This document shows, one piece after another, positions 5,589-7,449 of a DNA stretch of 7,449 nt. A program made the position numbers and the translations under genes. A model generated the notes under the pieces. The model was not told where the DNA came from. It saw nothing but the letters and a program-made list of their open reading frames with translations, and did no database searches. This DNA is from Ruminococcus sp. Its GTDB lineage: Bacteria; Bacillota; Clostridia; Oscillospirales; Ruminococcaceae. The stretch covers positions 1 to 7,449 of the forward strand of contig JAAVHM010000140.1 in assembly GCA_014799675.1 (NCBI GenBank), read 5' to 3'. Position 1 is the stretch's first letter, and every line of letters starts with the position of its first letter.

Positions 5589-7449
5589 GAAGGTTTCACC
5601 CGTGCTGCACAATTTTATGTGCGGCGTAAAATCAAGGATCAAAATGGCAATAATCATCGGCATACTGCATTTGGCGGCTGCCCCCGCGGTGATAATATCG
5701 CTTATAGCGGGAATTTACAGCAGAAACCCAAGTGAAATGGTAACGGCATTTGCGGTGATAGGCGTAATAACGACTTCAATTGCGGGCTTTGTGGGAATTT
5801 TTATCGCGATCGACAGCTTCAGCTGTCTGCACAACAAGTCCGTGGTGGATATGCGGCTCTCTTTGCCGCTGACGGCGACCCAGAGGTTTTTATCGAATTT
5901 CCTCTCGGGATTTGCCGTGTACATTGTACCGTTCCTTGCGGCGCAGATCGTGTCCCTGCTTGGACTGGCTTACGGCTTTATATTTATGGAGGGCAGAACG
6001 TTTGAGGATTTTGCGGGTTATAATGAATTCGGCGAAATTCAGTACAGAGAGTACACCTGCGAATTTTTCAGCATCGGTATGACTATGCTTTTAAAGCTTA
6101 TTCTGGCGGGAATTCTTACCATGCTTATGCTTTATACTATCACGGTGCTTGTAACGGTTTGCTGCGGAAATAAATTCGAGAGCATTGCTTACACTATACT
6201 TATAAACATTATGATACCGCTGACTATCTATCTTGTGTTCATGTCAATGTTCAGCGAGCTTTTCGGCGTTTATATATCCGATAATATCTTAATGATAATA
6301 ATGTATACTTCTCCCGCAGGCGGAATTTTAGCCGCCGTAAACTGGGTAACGGGCGAAATTGGCAGAGTGTCAATGAATTACGCAGTATGGGCAATAGTGT
6401 ACTTCCTGATAACGGCAGGCATAGGAGCAGGAGCGTTTTTCCTCTACAGGAAACGCCGCGCCGAACAGGTATCAAAGCCCTTTGTTTTCAAGCTTATTTA
6501 TCACATTATAAGCACAGCGGCAATTTTCTGTATCTATTCGGTATTTTATTATAATCAGACAGGTATTGTTCCCGCAATTGTCACAACGGCTATTGTGTAC
6601 CTTATTCTTGAATTTGCGGCAAAAAGAGGCTTTAAGAAAATGTGGGTAAGCCTGATAAAATACGTTGGAGTAATGGGAGCGTCCGTACTGATTATTTTTG
6701 TGGCACAAAAAACCGAGGGCTTCGGCATGGTAACAAGAGTTCCCGACATTTCGCAGGTAAAATATGTTGAAATGGATTACGGCGGATTTTATGATATGTT
6801 CTCACAGCCTTATTACGGCGGCGAAAAGATAAAGCTTAAATTTACAGAAAAGGAAAATATCGAGACGATCATTTCCGCACATCAGACGGCAGTAAATAAC
6901 AGACACAAGGGACTTGCGGCTGTCGGTACGGATATTGAGATAAGGTATCACCTTAAAAGCGGCGGAACAATGGTAAGGATATACAATGTTATGACCGCCG
7001 AGGAAACGGAAATAATGAGCAGGATAGACCTTACCGACGAGTACAAAACGCAGATAGCGGATATCTACAAAAAAGAGCTTCTCAATGCCGAGAATGCGTT
7101 TAAATCATATGCCGCATATAACACCACGTACGCATATTCCTTGAAAACTCAATTTAACTCCGTATGCGGCGTATCGCTGCTCAATGAAACACAGCGCGGA
7201 ATAAGCGCCGCCACGCTGGTGGAAAGAGGCTTCTATGAAAGGCTTGCGGAAGCGTATGAAAAGGATATTATGAACATCAACGAGGAAAACTATTATAAGT
7301 CGGATCTGAAAAACATATACAGGCTTTTTCCCACTCTTACCAATTTTCACAATATAACAATTCCCGAATCATTCAGCAATACTTTGGCAGTTGTGGAACA
7401 GTTTGGATTTACTGTTGAAAAAATGGAAGAGCTTCCCGACAAAGAAGTC
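5566..7449 (+). CDS. ABC transporter permease with large C-terminal soluble domain (3' end outside window)
   Basis: From ATG 5566 the frame stays open for 628 codons to the window edge, so the C-terminus is missing. Hydrophobic segments suggest about nine or ten membrane helices, roughly at 27-50, 57-82, 112-140, 170-199, 205-230, 238-260 (weak), 270-294, 308-329, 331-350 and 361-380. Basic stretches at 295-298 (R-K-R-R) and 352-358 place those loops inside. Residues 142-169 form an acidic outer loop. After helix 361-380 at least 248 soluble residues follow, predicted outside by the positive-inside pattern. They begin with a V-P-D-I-S-Q-V-K-Y-V-E segment and continue as mixed sheet and helix. 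I recall similar C-terminal domains named only as DUFs in Oscillospiraceae permeases, possibly DUF6449, but cannot confirm it. It pairs with the overlapping ATPase gene. An antimicrobial-sensing or detoxifying exporter fits the operon. Confidence 0.9.
   Translation, partial: MTSKVSNKKVSPVLHNFMCGVKSRIKMAIIIGILHLAAAPAVIISLIAGIYSRNPSEMVTAFAVIGVITTSIAGFVGIFIAIDSFSCLHNKSVVDMRLSLPLTATQRFLSNFLSGFAVYIVPFLAAQIVSLLGLAYGFIFMEGRTFEDFAGYNEFGEIQYREYTCEFFSIGMTMLLKLILAGILTMLMLYTITVLVTVCCGNKFESIAYTILINIMIPLTIYLVFMSMFSELFGVYISDNILMIIMYTSPAGGILAAVNWVTGEIGRVSMNYAVWAIVYFLITAGIGAGAFFLYRKRRAEQVSKPFVFKLIYHIISTAAIFCIYSVFYYNQTGIVPAIVTTAIVYLILEFAAKRGFKKMWVSLIKYVGVMGASVLIIFVAQKTEGFGMVTRVPDISQVKYVEMDYGGFYDMFSQPYYGGEKIKLKFTEKENIETIISAHQTAVNNRHKGLAAVGTDIEIRYHLKSGGTMVRIYNVMTAEETEIMSRIDLTDEYKTQIADIYKKELLNAENAFKSYAAYNTTYAYSLKTQFNSVCGVSLLNETQRGISAATLVERGFYERLAEAYEKDIMNINEENYYKSDLKNIYRLFPTLTNFHNITIPESFSNTLAVVEQFGFTVEKMEELPDKEV

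Overview
The window looks like chromosomal DNA of a Gram-positive, Clostridia-type anaerobe. Ruminococcus or a related Oscillospiraceae genus is my best guess. The basis is moderate GC, strong GGAGG-type ribosome binding sites, a canonical sigma-A promoter, a GntR regulator of the YtrA type, and a large surface protein built from fibronectin type III (FN3) modules. This placement rests on style and family content, not on a phylogenetic marker. All supported genes lie on the + strand; the minus-strand open frames look like shadows.

Layout. (1) 1-2379: the 3' part of a large secreted or surface protein gene, with one partial and five complete FN3 modules, a further C-terminal module and a hydrophobic/basic tail. 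(2) 2380-2489: a 110-base gap holding a tandem palindromic 14-bp repeat. (3) 2490-3050: a 186-residue acidic, helix-rich protein of unknown function, followed by a strong intrinsic terminator (3066-3103). (4) 3104-3360: a gene-free stretch with a foldable segment (3118-3240), a helically phased direct repeat, and a textbook promoter overlapped by an inverted repeat that fits a YtrA-type operator. (5) 3361-7449: an apparent four-gene operon. It encodes a GntR/YtrA-type regulator, a VanY/LdcB-type peptidoglycan carboxypeptidase, an ABC transporter ATPase, and a large ABC permease that runs off the right edge.

Interpretation. Genes in group (5) look like a self-regulated cell-envelope stress or antimicrobial-resistance cassette. 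The regulator would bind the operator on its own promoter. On induction, the peptidase would trim peptidoglycan stem peptides outside the membrane, and the ATPase and permease would act on an envelope substrate or antimicrobial. The regulator and peptidase overlap by ATGA, and the ATPase and permease overlap by 23 bases, which suggests translational coupling within each pair. The 96-base gap between the pairs contains a heptamer array. The closest known parallel is the ytr operon of Bacillus subtilis, which is induced by inhibitors of the lipid II cycle. The carboxypeptidase between regulator and transporter, and the large soluble C-terminal domain of the permease, are the departures most worth following up.
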